DNA from: Heliocidaris tuberculata
Lineage: Eukaryota > Echinodermata > Echinoidea > Camarodonta > Echinometridae
Direction of reading: 5' to 3'
NCBI GenBank assembly: GCA_025618425.1
Contig: CM046832.1
Coordinates: 47,579,026 to 47,643,025 of the forward strand
DNA length: 64,000 bases
In this document: in pieces, positions 34,590 through 46,800 of the stretch
Position numbering within the stretch: position 1 is the first letter of the stretch
How the letters are laid out: every line of letters starts with the position of its first letter
Notes under the pieces: generated by a model
Told to the model about the DNA's origin: nothing
Databases searched by the model: none
The model's input: only the letters and a program-made list of their open reading frames with translations
Translations under genes and position numbers: made by a program

Positions 34590-37500
34590 CTGTGAGATAA
34601 ACAAGAGATATGAAACCAAAATTAATAATCAGAAACATATCACACTGGACAGATATTCACACTGGACATACAAGTATATTTTTACAAAAAGGAACCATAA
34701 ATTAAAAAACAGAACAAAAAGAAAGAAAGAAACTTAACTTGGAAATAGAATTCAGGTTCACTTATGATAAAGAAGAAAAGAAAAAGAAAATATGAAGTTT
34801 GTTCACTTGCTATACAAGAAACATAATATATATAATAGTTATAATTAAACAAAAAGAGTTATCTAATAATAAATAATAACTCATGTTCAATATTTCACCT
34901 TCTTGTTGATAAATATTCATATTCAAATGACGATTAAACTTTAGAAACATGATCTCTTAAGAAAATAATGACATTTGCAACACTTTAAGTGAACTTGAAA
35001 AAGTGCCCCATCTGTTATTCTATGACAAAGTGGCAGTGCATGGTTAGGTTAAGGTCACAGACTGTGCTATCAGAATCACAACCTTGACTATTATTACTGA
35101 CACGAAAAAGAAATGATCTTGAGCTAGGCTTTACACCCAAGGTACACTCAAAGTGACTTGCATTTTGACTTCCTACAGATCTAAACCAACCTAAAAATGT
35201 GACACAGAATAACATCTGTTCTTTCCCCACTGCTTATAATTTTGATGTTTAGGATACAAAGAGATAGCATCTCAGTGGGAAAATATCACAATATTTTTTT
35301 TTGTTGCTATCATAAGTCTCTGCTTAAAGGGGATTTTGCTCTGGGGAGATAACAATGAATTCTGCATTAGTCACACAAAATACAGGTTTTTGCTAAAACA
35401 CTGTTAGTATTTTGCATGACAATGATGTAACACCATTTTCTTCAAACAGACCTTTGTCTGACAATAGGACATCTTGAGGGGTTCACCCTTATTTGTAAAT
35501 TTCTTTTGAAAGATTTCCAGATTGTTTCTTTTCAGAAATTCATGCTGAAAATGAAATACGGCTGTATAATATGTTCATTTTCTTTACAAACATAATCTTT
35601 TCTTGATAATACATTTGTGCAGTCTTTAAAGATCAAATTTCTGTTCCAGTTCCTTTCTCAGAATGGCATTCCAAAATATATGAAGAGAAAAAAATAAATG
35701 CTTTTGAAATTTGAAATATGTTATTCTTACAGCCTCAGTTTTTGAATCACGATTCCGGAACACATAAAAATAGATGCTTGGATGATTTGAAAATCAGGTT
35801 TATGGTGATGAAGAAGATGATATCCTAGGTTTCGAGAAAATGGCTTACTTCGTCTTAAGTACCTGAGTGCTCGTAGACATGTCGGAGCAGTGAACTGTGT
35901 TTCTGGAAGGTCTTGGGGCACTGTGAACATGCATACTGGCCTGATGAGGTCCTCGACGGCTTGTCTGATCTTCTTCTTCTTCCGGGACCGATGCCGATGT
36001 CGCTCAGCGAGTCTTCTGATGCGATGTCTGATGAATTGTCAGCTGCTGCTGTAAATTGCAAATGAAAGAAAATTTAAAGTTATTATTTCATGAAATGGCA
36101 TTTGTTATTATTCCATAGAGTTAATATAAATCATATTATGTACAATATGAATTTATGAATTCAATGTCTATACTTCGCATAATTTTGAGTAATTTTTTTC
36201 TCTGTCAATTGCCTGTAATTAGAGTTAATTTTTAAAAAGAGTAATTTTGTTCCCCAGTGATTTAGGGATATGGCCTCCATATACAATTACACTTCACCTA
36301 ATCATGTTATAACTTATGATAACTTGGATAACTAATGACAGCTTATCTAAACATTCCTCATTGATATACTGTAAGCAATGGTTATTCACACCATTTAGTC
36401 ACAATTCTGGCATCAATGCAAATACAGTATACTTTTTTTTTGAACTCTGAAAAATCAATGAACTCACCATGATTTTGATGAAGACCACCTCCGTTGAGCA
36501 TTGCAGGTAGGAAAGGATTGGTTGGTCCATAGGCAGCTCCTAGATGAGCCATTGTACTTGGCATAAATCCCGTTTTGGCCAGGGCGCTGTAGACATCCGG
36601 TACCTGAAGATGAGAACCATAGACTGGTGGTGGAGCCACAGGGTAATCCACTCCATCAGCAAACCTCATCCTCTTGGCAGCATAGCCACCCATGGTGGGC
36701 AGGTAGGCATACAGTGGCTCAGGATACGACCGCTTGAGTAGCATGCTGGCATCGGATGCTGATGGTGCATTGGTGGTAGCCGTGGAGGAGGGTGTGGTCG
36801 CCTTGCCAGGGCTTGGACTGGTCCTGCTCTTGTGAGCTTTGATGCTGTTCTCGTACAGGCTGGAAGGGAGTGGCTCAGACGGTGCATATGCAGAGGGAAG
36901 GAGGTATCCATTTGCAGCAGCGGCTGCAGCAGCAGAATAGAGTGCTGAGTAGTTGTAACCATAGACAAGTTTTGGTGTGATGGAAGACCTGCTCAAAGAA
37001 GGTGGAGGTGTTGCTTTCCTCTTTGGCAAAGAAAGATCAAGAGGAGAAGTGTCTGTTATTTCCTTGGTTGGTGTCAGAGATCGAGCAGGGGATCGACTAT
37101 CTCTATCCATGGGCTCTAATCGCTCACGTGCACTGGGCTCCGTCTCACTGCCTGTTGGGCTGACATCCATGCTTTTTTCGTTGCGATAGGTGTCTCTGAT
37201 GGGGTCTCTACGTAAGGAATTAATACTGCTGCATGGGGAAGGAGGGAGGCTATCGCCGTCACCCACTCTCTCAGCGCTGCTGCTGCTGACTGAAGCCGTT
37301 TCCAAATCGCAGTTCTCTCCCGGGGATTTGACGCAAGTCTCCTTGCTATCAATAGCTTGAGCTCCTGCCTGTTCTTTGATGCGTTGTGTGGGTGGAACAA
37401 CTGTCACAACTGGGGATTGCCTCATTAAGCTCAAGCTCTTAAGCGATGGATCCGACCCCTCCTCCTCGAGCTTACGTGTGCGCTGGAACCACTTGTTAAC

Positions 37501-40500
37501 TAGCTGCATAGGCAGATTGAGTGCTACTGAAATTTTTTCGATGCCATCTTCTGAAGGCTTCGCTTGCATGGCATAGAATGCACGCAGAGCCTGTTCTTGG
37601 GCCTTGGAAATGGTCTCAAGTAACTTAGATATATCGGTTGTCTTCTCAGCCTCGGGTTCGGAGCTTTCAGCATTGCAAGGGGAAAACTGACTTCCTGATT
37701 TGGGGCTGGCTTTTGGAGACAGGTGCTGTTCACTCTCACTTGGTGATGACAACATCTGCTTAGGACTTTCACCCTCTTTAACATTCTCCTCATCATTTTC
37801 AGGGTTGGAACCCTCATTTTTGTGCTGGGCTAAGAACTCTTGCTGCATCTCGTAATACCGATCTAATGTGAAATTTCCAATGCTTTGTTGTGGCTGTGGA
37901 TTGCCATTGAAGAGCTTCATCTTTAGCACATCCTCATTGAGGTCGCAGAGATAACGTTCATGCTGATGAAGATCGATAGGACTGTGGAACTCTCGTCCAC
38001 AATACTTGCATCCTGTTCTATCAGGATTTAGGTTAATCTGTGAAGGAAAACGTGATTCCAAGCAGCGATTGATAGCCTGAGCTTCATGCACTTTTTTCAG
38101 AGTGTAGTCCACAATGTTGTAACTTTTCTTCTCCTGATGAACTCCATTTCCATTTAAGAATGTTTTGGGCTTTTCTGGTTCTTCCGGAGTCTTTTCAGAT
38201 TGCGGTGCCTTTGGCAAGGGGGTAACAGCTGCCATTTTTTCAAGTTTGAATGGTCTGATTTCAAATGGACTTGCAACAACTGGGGCTGTGTCACTTGTTG
38301 TCTTTGTTTTCTTTAGTTTTGAGATGTCTGTTTTCTGCCCGTCTTTCTGTTGCTTGCACACAGTAGATGCCACAATTTGCAGGACCTTTTTCACAGCATC
38401 ATTTGCAGGACTTGTTAGAGGAGTTGTGCTTCCATTGTCCTGTGTCTCATTGCTTGGGTGACCCTGAACAGAACCATCAGCATTGGGAATCTTGATATGA
38501 AGAGGAGTCATATAAGCTGGTGCATTATTCTTTGCCTCAGTTAATGGTCGAGATTCATGAGTATCTATGTCACTAAGAGGAGATTGCAAAACTGGCGAGG
38601 GAAGGCTATTGATAACTTTGACTGGAGGAACTCCAGCGATCCTGGTCAGAGCTGGCGGTTGCTCCTTAACAGGTGAGCACTTTTTGCTGCTTATGTGAGA
38701 GCTGTAGGACCCAGAGTGAGAGAAGCGTTTGAGGCAAGTTGGGCACTCGTACGGTTTTTCTCCACTGTGAATACGGAGGTGTTCCTTGAGATGATGTTTG
38801 TACTTAAATGCCTTGCCACATTCACCACACTTGAACTTCCGATTTCCAGACGTGTGCGTCAACATGTGTCGCTGCAGTCTGTAAATGTTCACAAAGGCCT
38901 TATTGCAGATATCGCAGATTTGGTTGCGTCCTGGCATATGCGTGGCCATATGACGCTCAAGCTGGGACTTGTAGGCAAAGCAGTAGTTGCATTCCGGGCA
39001 AGAAAAATTGTTGAATGTCTTCTCATGTCGGTATTTGATATGCTCTTTCAGGGAGGTGAGCCGCTTATAAGAGCGATCACAGTACGGACAATCTTCAGGT
39101 TTTCCAAGCTCGCCATCAATTTCGGTTTCGTTGTCATTTCCTCCTGCAAAAGAGAATTAAAAAAGTACACAAAAGAAAATGAGTGACATTTCCTGCCATT
39201 TATATTGTCACACCTCTTATAAACAATCCCCTAAACTTACCATAAAAACTTAACTTGCACATCTGGAGTAGCAATATCTTTCCTTTCACTTCCACCTATG
39301 GTTAACTGGGACATATCAAAACGCCTTTATTACTAATAAAATGAGATTATTACTTTCGCTTTTATACCCACTTGACTTTAAATGTGTATTATAAAACATT
39401 TGTTTCACCTCTTTCAAAATTGTTCAAGTACCTGGGGATAAATGGGTATTCACCTTTCAATTGCTTTCACTTACATTAGGGTAATAAACAAAACATCTCA
39501 TGATCTCAACTGCACGGTGCCCAGTAGTTTCAATTAACACATATCTGATTAAACAAGGGAATAGACTGGGATTTCGCTGAAACCAATCAACCTTTGTCCT
39601 AAGTATACACAAGAAAAGCTTGAGTGCTTACTTCACACAAAGAGAGAGATGACACATATATGTCTTAAAATGCCCCACTCAAATGCACAAATTCTTTTGT
39701 ATTCCCCCTTTTATTTTGTATTTTTCTGTCCAAACTGCTTGTGAATCAATGAACCAAAAGAGAATAATTGATCGAAAGAAACTAAATTATATTTGTGTGA
39801 TGTCCTCATCAAACACAGTGAATGTGAGAAAGGATATCATGTTTTCAAATCATTTTTGTTATCTAATTACCAATCATGTCACAAATACTCGTTTCCAGGT
39901 ACTAACAAGGGAACATTCTCATTTTTCATCTGTCATGCACATCTGTCAGCAGTCCTTAATCCCTCAAAATGCAATAATTCTACATACAAAAATGACAGGA
40001 ACTCGCCACTTAGCCCCTATTTGTACATGTTATTAACAAAAAATGAAATTGTTGCTGGCCTCCCCTCTCCATCTGTTACACGACACTTTTTATCCCTTCC
40101 CTTGATCCCCTTGGTGACTACAGCGAGGCCGTTATGATATATTCCGTTTCTTTGTTTCTTGATTTGCAGCAGTAATTGAGATAAGACTGATAGTGTGCCA
40201 GGGGTATGTTATCCTCTCCTTGCTGTTGTCTACTGCTTTGTCTATTCAGAGCATCTCGCTTTCGAATGTGTTTACACAAGAATTATTATACGTTCTTTGA
40301 TCGTTGAGCATTTCAGCAAAGTAGCAGATGATATCCGGATCAATAAACTTATGGAACTGATTTTTTTTATCAATATCAGCACAAGTTCTCTTTCTTGTCC
40401 CCTCCCTCCCTCCAGAAAATGATCATACTAAAAGGAAAGTATGTTATTGCTACTAAATATGATTCACAGTGTAAACAAGCCTCAAAAGGCAGTGCTCAAA

Positions 40501-41674
40501 ATTATAAAGGGACCACACAGACAAATGACTCTCTGAAGATGAATATATTTCTTGAGTTCATGCAGAACAATATCTGGGAGTGGGAACTCAGCCATGATGA
40601 AGGAACAGGACGATTAGTGCGAACTTGATCTCATTGTGGGGGTTAAGGTACTTTGTTTACTGATCCCATCCACCTACTGATACTGATCTCGTGTCTAACC
40701 TAAGGATGTTGGAGATGAGTGCAATCAAACAATAATCTATCCCTCAAAATCCCACCAGAACGTGAGGAATCATTCACAGAGTGGAGAGAGAGAGGGAAGG
40801 GGCAAGAGAGAAGAATAAAGCTTCGATGAACACTGCCAGAGAGATATCTAGTTACACCTTCTTGCAAGATGAAGAATTTGACACATTCATTTGTCGACAA
40901 TCATGTAATTCAGCAAGCACATTTAGCCAGTGATGGATTTAGGAGTATGGCACATCCCCCTTCATTTTATAAAAACTTGGATTTACATATCCCTGGTACC
41001 TAACCATATTGACCACATGGGATATTGTTTGGACTGTTTGAAATTTGGAAAACAATAGTTCCGGAGTCCATTTGTGGGTGGAGAGGGCATTCTAGCATTT
41101 TATCTGCAACTAAAGAGGGGAGGGGTTGACAGGCATTCTAAAACAGACTGACATAGTAAATCAAGTATATCCCCTTCCCCTCCTCACTCATGAATGAGGG
41201 GGGGGGGGGGGGCTGGGGATGGGGAAAAGATTATTTCAAACCTACCAGGTGTATCAGGGTCATCTGTATCTCCACTGACACCATCCATGTCTTCCACAGG
41301 TTCAGGGTAGATGATGGCAGTATCACTGCGGTTCATGTAATCCTCCAGGTTGATGGCACCATCTGCTCCTACCTCTCCATTCCTGAAGTGATGAGGAGGA
41401 TGATGATGATGCATTCCATTCTTCTGGTGGAACTCCTTGTCTGGTTCCATGTCATCTACCCCATCATCGTCTCCATCGGATGTCCTCTTGTCCATCTCAA
41501 CCTCATCGATGTCATCCTCCTCGTCACCCATGAAGCTCTCTTTGTCATCTCCATCGCTGTCCTCGATGGTAGAACTGTTGCTATGGTAACCATTCTCCGG
41601 GCTAGGGGATATGGGGTCATTACCGTCACCCAGGACTGCTTGAGTCATACCTTTTGGATTCCCATCAATGTCAA
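34219..41674 (-). CDS. ZEB: ZEB-family zinc-finger E-box-binding homeobox repressor (start exon uncertain)
   Basis: Four exons with GT-AG introns join in frame to the stop at 34219. Family role: nuclear DNA-binding repressor of CACCTG E-box genes, acting through CtBP; controls epithelial-mesenchymal state and neural differentiation. Numbered with the candidate first exon at 42213-42264, the protein has 1237 residues: acidic N-terminus with a His-rich patch; five C2H2 fingers (about 179-316) with the ZEB signatures [13 protein letters not shown] and [10 protein letters not shown]; a mid finger [16 protein letters not shown] (539-560); a homeodomain-like segment (about 665-721, NKWFQRTRK); PLDLS CtBP site (861-865); polyAla and Pro/Tyr-rich region; three C-terminal fingers (about 1095-1180) and an acidic, His-rich tail. 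Most of the protein is in one 2.7-kb exon, as in vertebrate ZEB1/2. The N-terminal CKRRKQ-type exon of vertebrate ZEBs was not found in the window. Confidence 0.96.
35863..36048 (-). CDS. ZEB: ZEB exon with first C-terminal zinc finger
   Basis: 61 full codons; [19 protein letters not shown], a basic stretch, then finger [19 protein letters not shown] to YEHS. Matches the first finger of the C-terminal ZEB cluster. The acceptor is a NAGNAG-type tandem (TTTACAGCAGCAG), so one or two extra residues may be alternatively removed. Confidence 0.96.
36468..39143 (-). CDS. ZEB: ZEB large exon: N-terminal fingers, mid finger, homeodomain-like region, CtBP site
   Basis: 2676 bp, 891 full codons. Starts in the acidic region ([16 protein letters not shown]), then fingers 1-5: CPYC at 179, CPEC at 209, CDIC at 237, CGEC at 266 and CPTC at 294 (combined numbering). 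The mid finger, homeodomain-like region and [10 protein letters not shown] follow, then an Ala run and Pro/Tyr-rich stretch to LHQNH. Acceptor TTTTGCAG at 39144-39151, donor GTGAGT at 36462-36467. An exon of this size holding all central domains is the hallmark of ZEB genes. Confidence 0.97.
39144..41245 (-). other. ZEB intron between acidic and zinc-finger exons
   Basis: About 2.1 kb without clear transposons apart from a G-run at 41199-41212. No exon seen on either strand. Confidence 0.6.
41246..41674 (-). CDS. ZEB: ZEB exon encoding the acidic N-terminal region
   Basis: 142 full codons plus split codons, from [13 protein letters not shown] to DTDDPDTP. Rich in Asp/Glu ([12 protein letters not shown]) with HHHHPPHH. 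Acceptor TCCACAG, donor GTAGGT; the split Gly codon joins to the zinc-finger exon. The first Met inside it is at 41648 and could serve as an initiator in a shorter isoform. A G-tract lies just past the donor at 41199-41212. Confidence 0.88.
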
Positions 41675-42212
41675 CTGTGGAGACATAAACATATATAAAA
41701 ATTGGTTAAAATTCGAAATAAAGAGATAAATAAACTTACATATGATTTTTCTGAAGTAAAATGTTAAGCACTTTCAATCAAACTGTAAGATATATGATTA
41801 TATATACACCATGCTCATGTGCAAAATGCCACACCAAAGATAGTTATTTCCATTAAATAAAAAAATCACAAGTAAGCATAAGTGTTAAAGAAAAATCTGC
41901 TCCTTGTGGTATTAAAGAACACATTTCCAATCTACAATACACGTTATGTACCTTGACCAGGGAGATGGGAGTTTTACTACTTAGTTAGCAAGAAAAGAAT
42001 TGCATAAACAAAGAGGAACATTCCCAAAATTACTACAGCATGTATAGTAAAGACAGAGACATGTGGCGCGACCAAACTTGTGCCAAAAAAAATATGACAC
42101 TTATTTCGCTCATCTTTTAGAAATTCGAAAAGACCAAACTCGCGTTTGATTAGTTGACCGTCCGACACTTGGCCGAGGAGAGATAAAGAAAGCCGTAAGA
42201 AAGCTGCCGTAC

Positions 42213-42264
42213 CTGAGGCATGCAAAAGCCGCCTGTACTGGAGGTAGTGATACTTCATCACCAT
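42213..42264 (-). CDS. ZEB: Candidate alternative first coding exon of ZEB
   Basis: ATG at 42264-42262 opens 17 codons (MVMKYHYLQYRRLLHAS) ending at a CAG/GTACGG donor in exactly the phase needed by the next exon (split Val codon). An in-frame TGA lies about 13 codons upstream. It lacks the CKRRKQ-type motif of known ZEB first exons, so it would be an alternative N-terminus. Phase agreement alone has a one-in-three chance of being accidental. Confidence 0.35.
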
Positions 42265-43549
42265 TACACTGACGGGTACCGAAAAGCGTTTTCCAAATCA
42301 TGCACACGAAATGTTTCAGGGAAATATTCCACTCATTTGAAGCAAAAAGGCACGGTCGGTTGCGACGAATATTTCTGCAGCGAAGGTAAATGTCAAATGA
42401 ATATTTTTCTCTCCAAGTTTATACCAAAAACACAAACGAGTTGAAATCGATTTCATTCAGAACTGGAACGGTCGATGAACTTCGAAAATATCTTCTTCAT
42501 AACGTCCTTTAAAGATGTTTCTCCTAATTTATATTTCTGTATAATGCGATCAGGTGTAAAAACCTAGAAATATAGTCACAGTTTTAACAAATGCTCTATC
42601 TCTGGTGGTGTATATTCCGAAGAAGAAAGATATATCCTCGATGTAATTCTGCCCTTGGAGCCTCGAGTAAAAATCCACTGCTTCAATTCCAAAAAGAAGA
42701 TGAAGAGAAAAAACTCCACATGAATGTCGTGAGCTTGCTCTAATGGGTGGCTCTTGTTGGACAGGAGACAAGATAAATAGAGAGGGAAGGAGAGAGAGGG
42801 AGAGCAGTGAAGTTGTTGTCGCGCCGGTGACTTGAGGACAGATTGAGAAGGATTGTCGGAGCGCAATACGAGGGCAGAGACACGAAGTCTGGGGTTTTGT
42901 CCTCGAGAACAAGAGAGGGACAAAAGCCATTCAGCGGTACTATTAAAAGGCGGAGGTGATTACTTCTCTCCCGGTCATCAGCGCCAAGATGCTCAACCCT
43001 TTTTCTTGTCCCACCCCTCTTGAGATCTAGGAAGCTGCTTTGAATGAGGTCATTCAAGCAAGAAGAACACTATCTCCTTCAAACACCTTATCAGTCCTTT
43101 TTTTTTTCAATGATGAGAAAAGAGGATCAAGAGCGAGAAAGCAAAAGGTGTGTGTTATTAACAACGACAACGAGCTCTTGAAAAGAAAAACTCGTTCTGG
43201 CGATTTTCGTTAGCGAAGAAACACAACAGCTTATAATCAACCAAGTGGAAACACTCGAAAAGCGGAAAGTCAGTTGATATACTGCAATAGAAGTATAATG
43301 GTTGCAAACAAAAGGTACGAACACCAGAGTAGATTAAAATTTGGAAGAAAAACACAGTATTAACACGCAGGAGCATGTTTTGTTAATTCCGTTTGGTTGC
43401 ATCGCTAGTTCCCTACATACACATATCGAGTAATTGTTCCAAATAATGATATTTTTCTCTCCTCTCCCCTTCTCTATGACAATTTCTTTAAAAAAATATT
43501 GGTAGCCAATCCCTAAAGTGTTAAAAAGGAGTCTTGTTGTTTGTCATGC

Positions 43550-43860
43550 CTTCAGCCGCGGAAACAATAAGAAGAAAATTCACTGGCTCCAGTCTGGTGC
43601 GATCGACAAAGCACCTGCGCACACAGGCTGGCGGAGTGAAGAAAAGACCCACCTTGCACGGCGGCGCCACGGTGTCTGAGTGGCCGAGCTGAGCCCCATT
43701 GAGTCGTCTGCTCGATCGCTACCCCTACGTCTCATGAATTATTAACCTGATTAAGCTCCCTCAAACACCTGACTGGCCTCGACAAAGGCAGCGCTATTAG
43801 TCGTCACATGTGAGCAGTGCCAGGCATTGTAGGCAAGTGATTGGCTTGGGTTTTTCATAT
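43550..43860. promoter_or_regulatory. GC-rich island upstream of ZEB, candidate promoter or enhancer
   Basis: GC clearly above the surroundings, with two CACCTG boxes (43612, 43766), a GGCGCC palindrome (43663), TAAT homeodomain cores (about 43741, 43797) and TCACATGTGA. A minus-strand ATG frame (MGLSSATQTPWRRR) ends at a GTGGGT donor here, but in the wrong phase for the next ZEB exon. Regulatory role is inference. Confidence 0.35.
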
Positions 43861-46800
43861 TATCAACCATCCAAATTCTTTTTTTTTCTTTACTCGTATC
43901 TCCCCGTTTCCCATTTAAAAATACCTCTCTAATCAACCATCCTTCACGAAATATTGTCAGCTCCAGTCAAGCAGAGAATGACAACCATAAAAAATTCCGA
44001 AAGTAGACAATGTCATTCATGTCAATAGCTTTTTTCTTGCTCTCGTTCTCTTTCTCTCTCTCACTCACTCTCTCTCTCTCTCTCTCTTTCCCTTTCTTTC
44101 TCTTTCATGAAGAAAAAAAATAAAAGAAGAAGTCCGGCTTCATGTTCTAAAACTTCGGCTTTCATGCATCTGAATGAGATGTCAACATGCATGAAAATAA
44201 TATGATAAACTAGCAATTACTGATATAATACTAAAGCTGTAATTCATAATTTTTTCTCCATTCTTTATATTCCCCTTTTAATTTCTCAATTTGTGATATG
44301 AAGAGAAATTTAAACATGGGGACATTCTATAGAAGATATCCCACCTAATCAAATTTCCCATTTTTATTTTTGCGGGTCATTTTTTTCTTCAAACATAGCC
44401 ATCATACAAAATGCTCATATTTCGCTCGCCAACGTTCATACAGTGGTAATTCATATAGCTCCTAAACAAGATTCGACAATGAAATCTAGACATACCACCC
44501 TACAAATGACTTTTGTTACACAAATTTTTCAATTGAGTGCAGGAACCAAAAAAAGAGAAGAAGATAAGGTCTAGCGAAATTGTAGTTTTCCTGTCACTAC
44601 TGTTCGTGCTGTGTACATTGTAAACAGGATAGCCAAACATGATTGCCTATCGGTGAAGATCCCCGACCGTGTGGCGCCACGTCACCATGACAACATGCCC
44701 CTCCCACCGCTAGATAAACGACGGAAGCCCGCGACGCATTCCCAGAGGATGTGTTAGTTTCAACACATGGATCCTCGCTCGGGCCCGAATATTTGGCTTT
44801 AGTTTCTCGTAACGTTTGCAAGGTAAACTTTCTCATGATTTTTTTTTTTCTGTGTATTTACAGGGCTGAGCTAACTTTGGGAGTTCATGCACAGCTAAGA
44901 TGACACGCTAGAGATAACTGACACACAAATATTTGAGAAAGCAGTAGTTTCAAACGAATTATCACTTTTCACAATAAAATTTAATTTCCTAATTGATGAA
45001 GGGAATGAATTTTGACATCGAGCGAAGTGGACTAAAATCCTAAGATTCCAAAATACCTTTAATCCTGCTGTATATAGCAAATCTATCACACCCACACTAG
45101 TTTGGTCTGTCAGCGCATTCCGATGGAAAAATTTAAGAGCTTAATAAGCTCAGTTTTTCTTTCATTTCTCCAAAGAAACACTGAAAAAAGGACCTTTATA
45201 ATAAGTTCAGGTATGTCGTCTTTGATACACAGCTGAGGTATGGGCTATAGCGTTTTGTTAGCATTTGGATCCTGTTTTTTTTTTTCATTCATGCATCTAT
45301 TATAGCAGAAATCAGGTCATACCCCGATAAAACGTTGCATTCCTAAAACAATCTTTACAATGCCGTTTTCCCATTGTCTTAAGAAATCCTACCTCCCACT
45401 GTATATTTCTTTTCATACAAAGGTACCTTGTTGTTGAGTCCGTATTAAGGATTGTTCCCCAATATCGGAGATTAAAGAAAGATTAGTGACTCACGAATTC
45501 AAGGGGGCAATTAAGTCTCTAATTGACCCTTGAGTGGCAGGTGTCTGATCGTAGTTAACGACACGGATTATTTTTGAATTAACAGGACGAGAGAACAGCA
45601 CCCCCCCCCCCCACCTCTCCTCCAAAATACCACGCAAAGGGCATTTCTATAGATTTCAAGATCGTCAAACGTGAATGAGCCTTAAACATTGTTTCTCCTG
45701 GTTTCTGGCTTCAAATCAAATTATCATCGACCAATTAACTTTTTACGACGGAACTGCTCGCACCCAGTTTCTTTGCTCTTTAGCGTTGGCCCAAATGTAA
45801 TTCATGCACGCTCTTCGAAAATAATGATTTGTGCGAGTGATATAACACACAACCCTGCTAAGGTTTTACCCGTCATCGTTTGTCACTATTATGTCATGAC
45901 TAAAACTCTCTCGTCACAACAAGCCGGATCTTTGTGTCTTTAAATACCGTATTCAAAAAGGTGAAAAGGGATTTCTAATTTCACCTGGTGTGAATAGATA
46001 GATACAGACAATAATGATTCTATGCAAGACCCAGGATGTGGCTTCCGCATAACAAACCGGATCGAGGTACGTGCTTTTAACTATTTGTTACAAAAACGGA
46101 GGGCGCCTTGAAAGATTAGGCCATTAGATAAGGCAGATAAGGCCAGACAATGTCAGACTCAAATCATTTTGATTACAAGAAATTGATTTTTAAAATTAAA
46201 AAAAAAAAATGAAATTTTCTTCTCGTACACAAGGAACGAAAACAATATACTCTTCCTTTATGCAAACACCTTCAAGAATCATTTAGCAGTTATATTCACT
46301 CAATATCAGGTAGGTCAGTAATAATTATCTCGTTCATAACAATTTTCCTTAACAAAATACATCTCTTTTTGAAAAACTCTGCTAATTGGTCAAATGAAAC
46401 GAATATGTCTGTCAGTGTCTATAGGTATAAAATTAATGTTCCATTGTCTCTGATGACAAAGGAGTGACAGTTATCACTTATGCGTATACCTTTGCCTGGA
46501 TGTCACGATTTAACATTACTCATCGGAAAAAAATAGCACAAACCTGAAAAAGGCTTGGCCTGCACTGAACGAAAACAGACATGATCGCAATGTAATGGCA
46601 AAAAATAAATCAACTGTGACCTAAATCTTTAGTGCCAATACGAGAGTACACACCGTTAACGCAACGAGAAACACAATGTTACCTTTGGGTGTCCCATGCG
46701 GGGCTCACTTTGTGCTGGTACACCTGGATTATTTGAGAAATATTCACAATAGCCAGCTGGCGCCGAGGTGTCGCCAGTCGAGAATCAATATGCGACACGG

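Noticed and set aside
36544..38461. Plus-strand open frames opposite the ZEB large exon
   Set aside because: Shadows of the coding strand; no start context, splice sites or domains of their own.
43640..43690. Minus-strand ATG frame MGLSSATQTPWRRR ending at a donor
   Set aside because: Ends in phase 2, while the next ZEB exon needs phase 1; no motif recognised.
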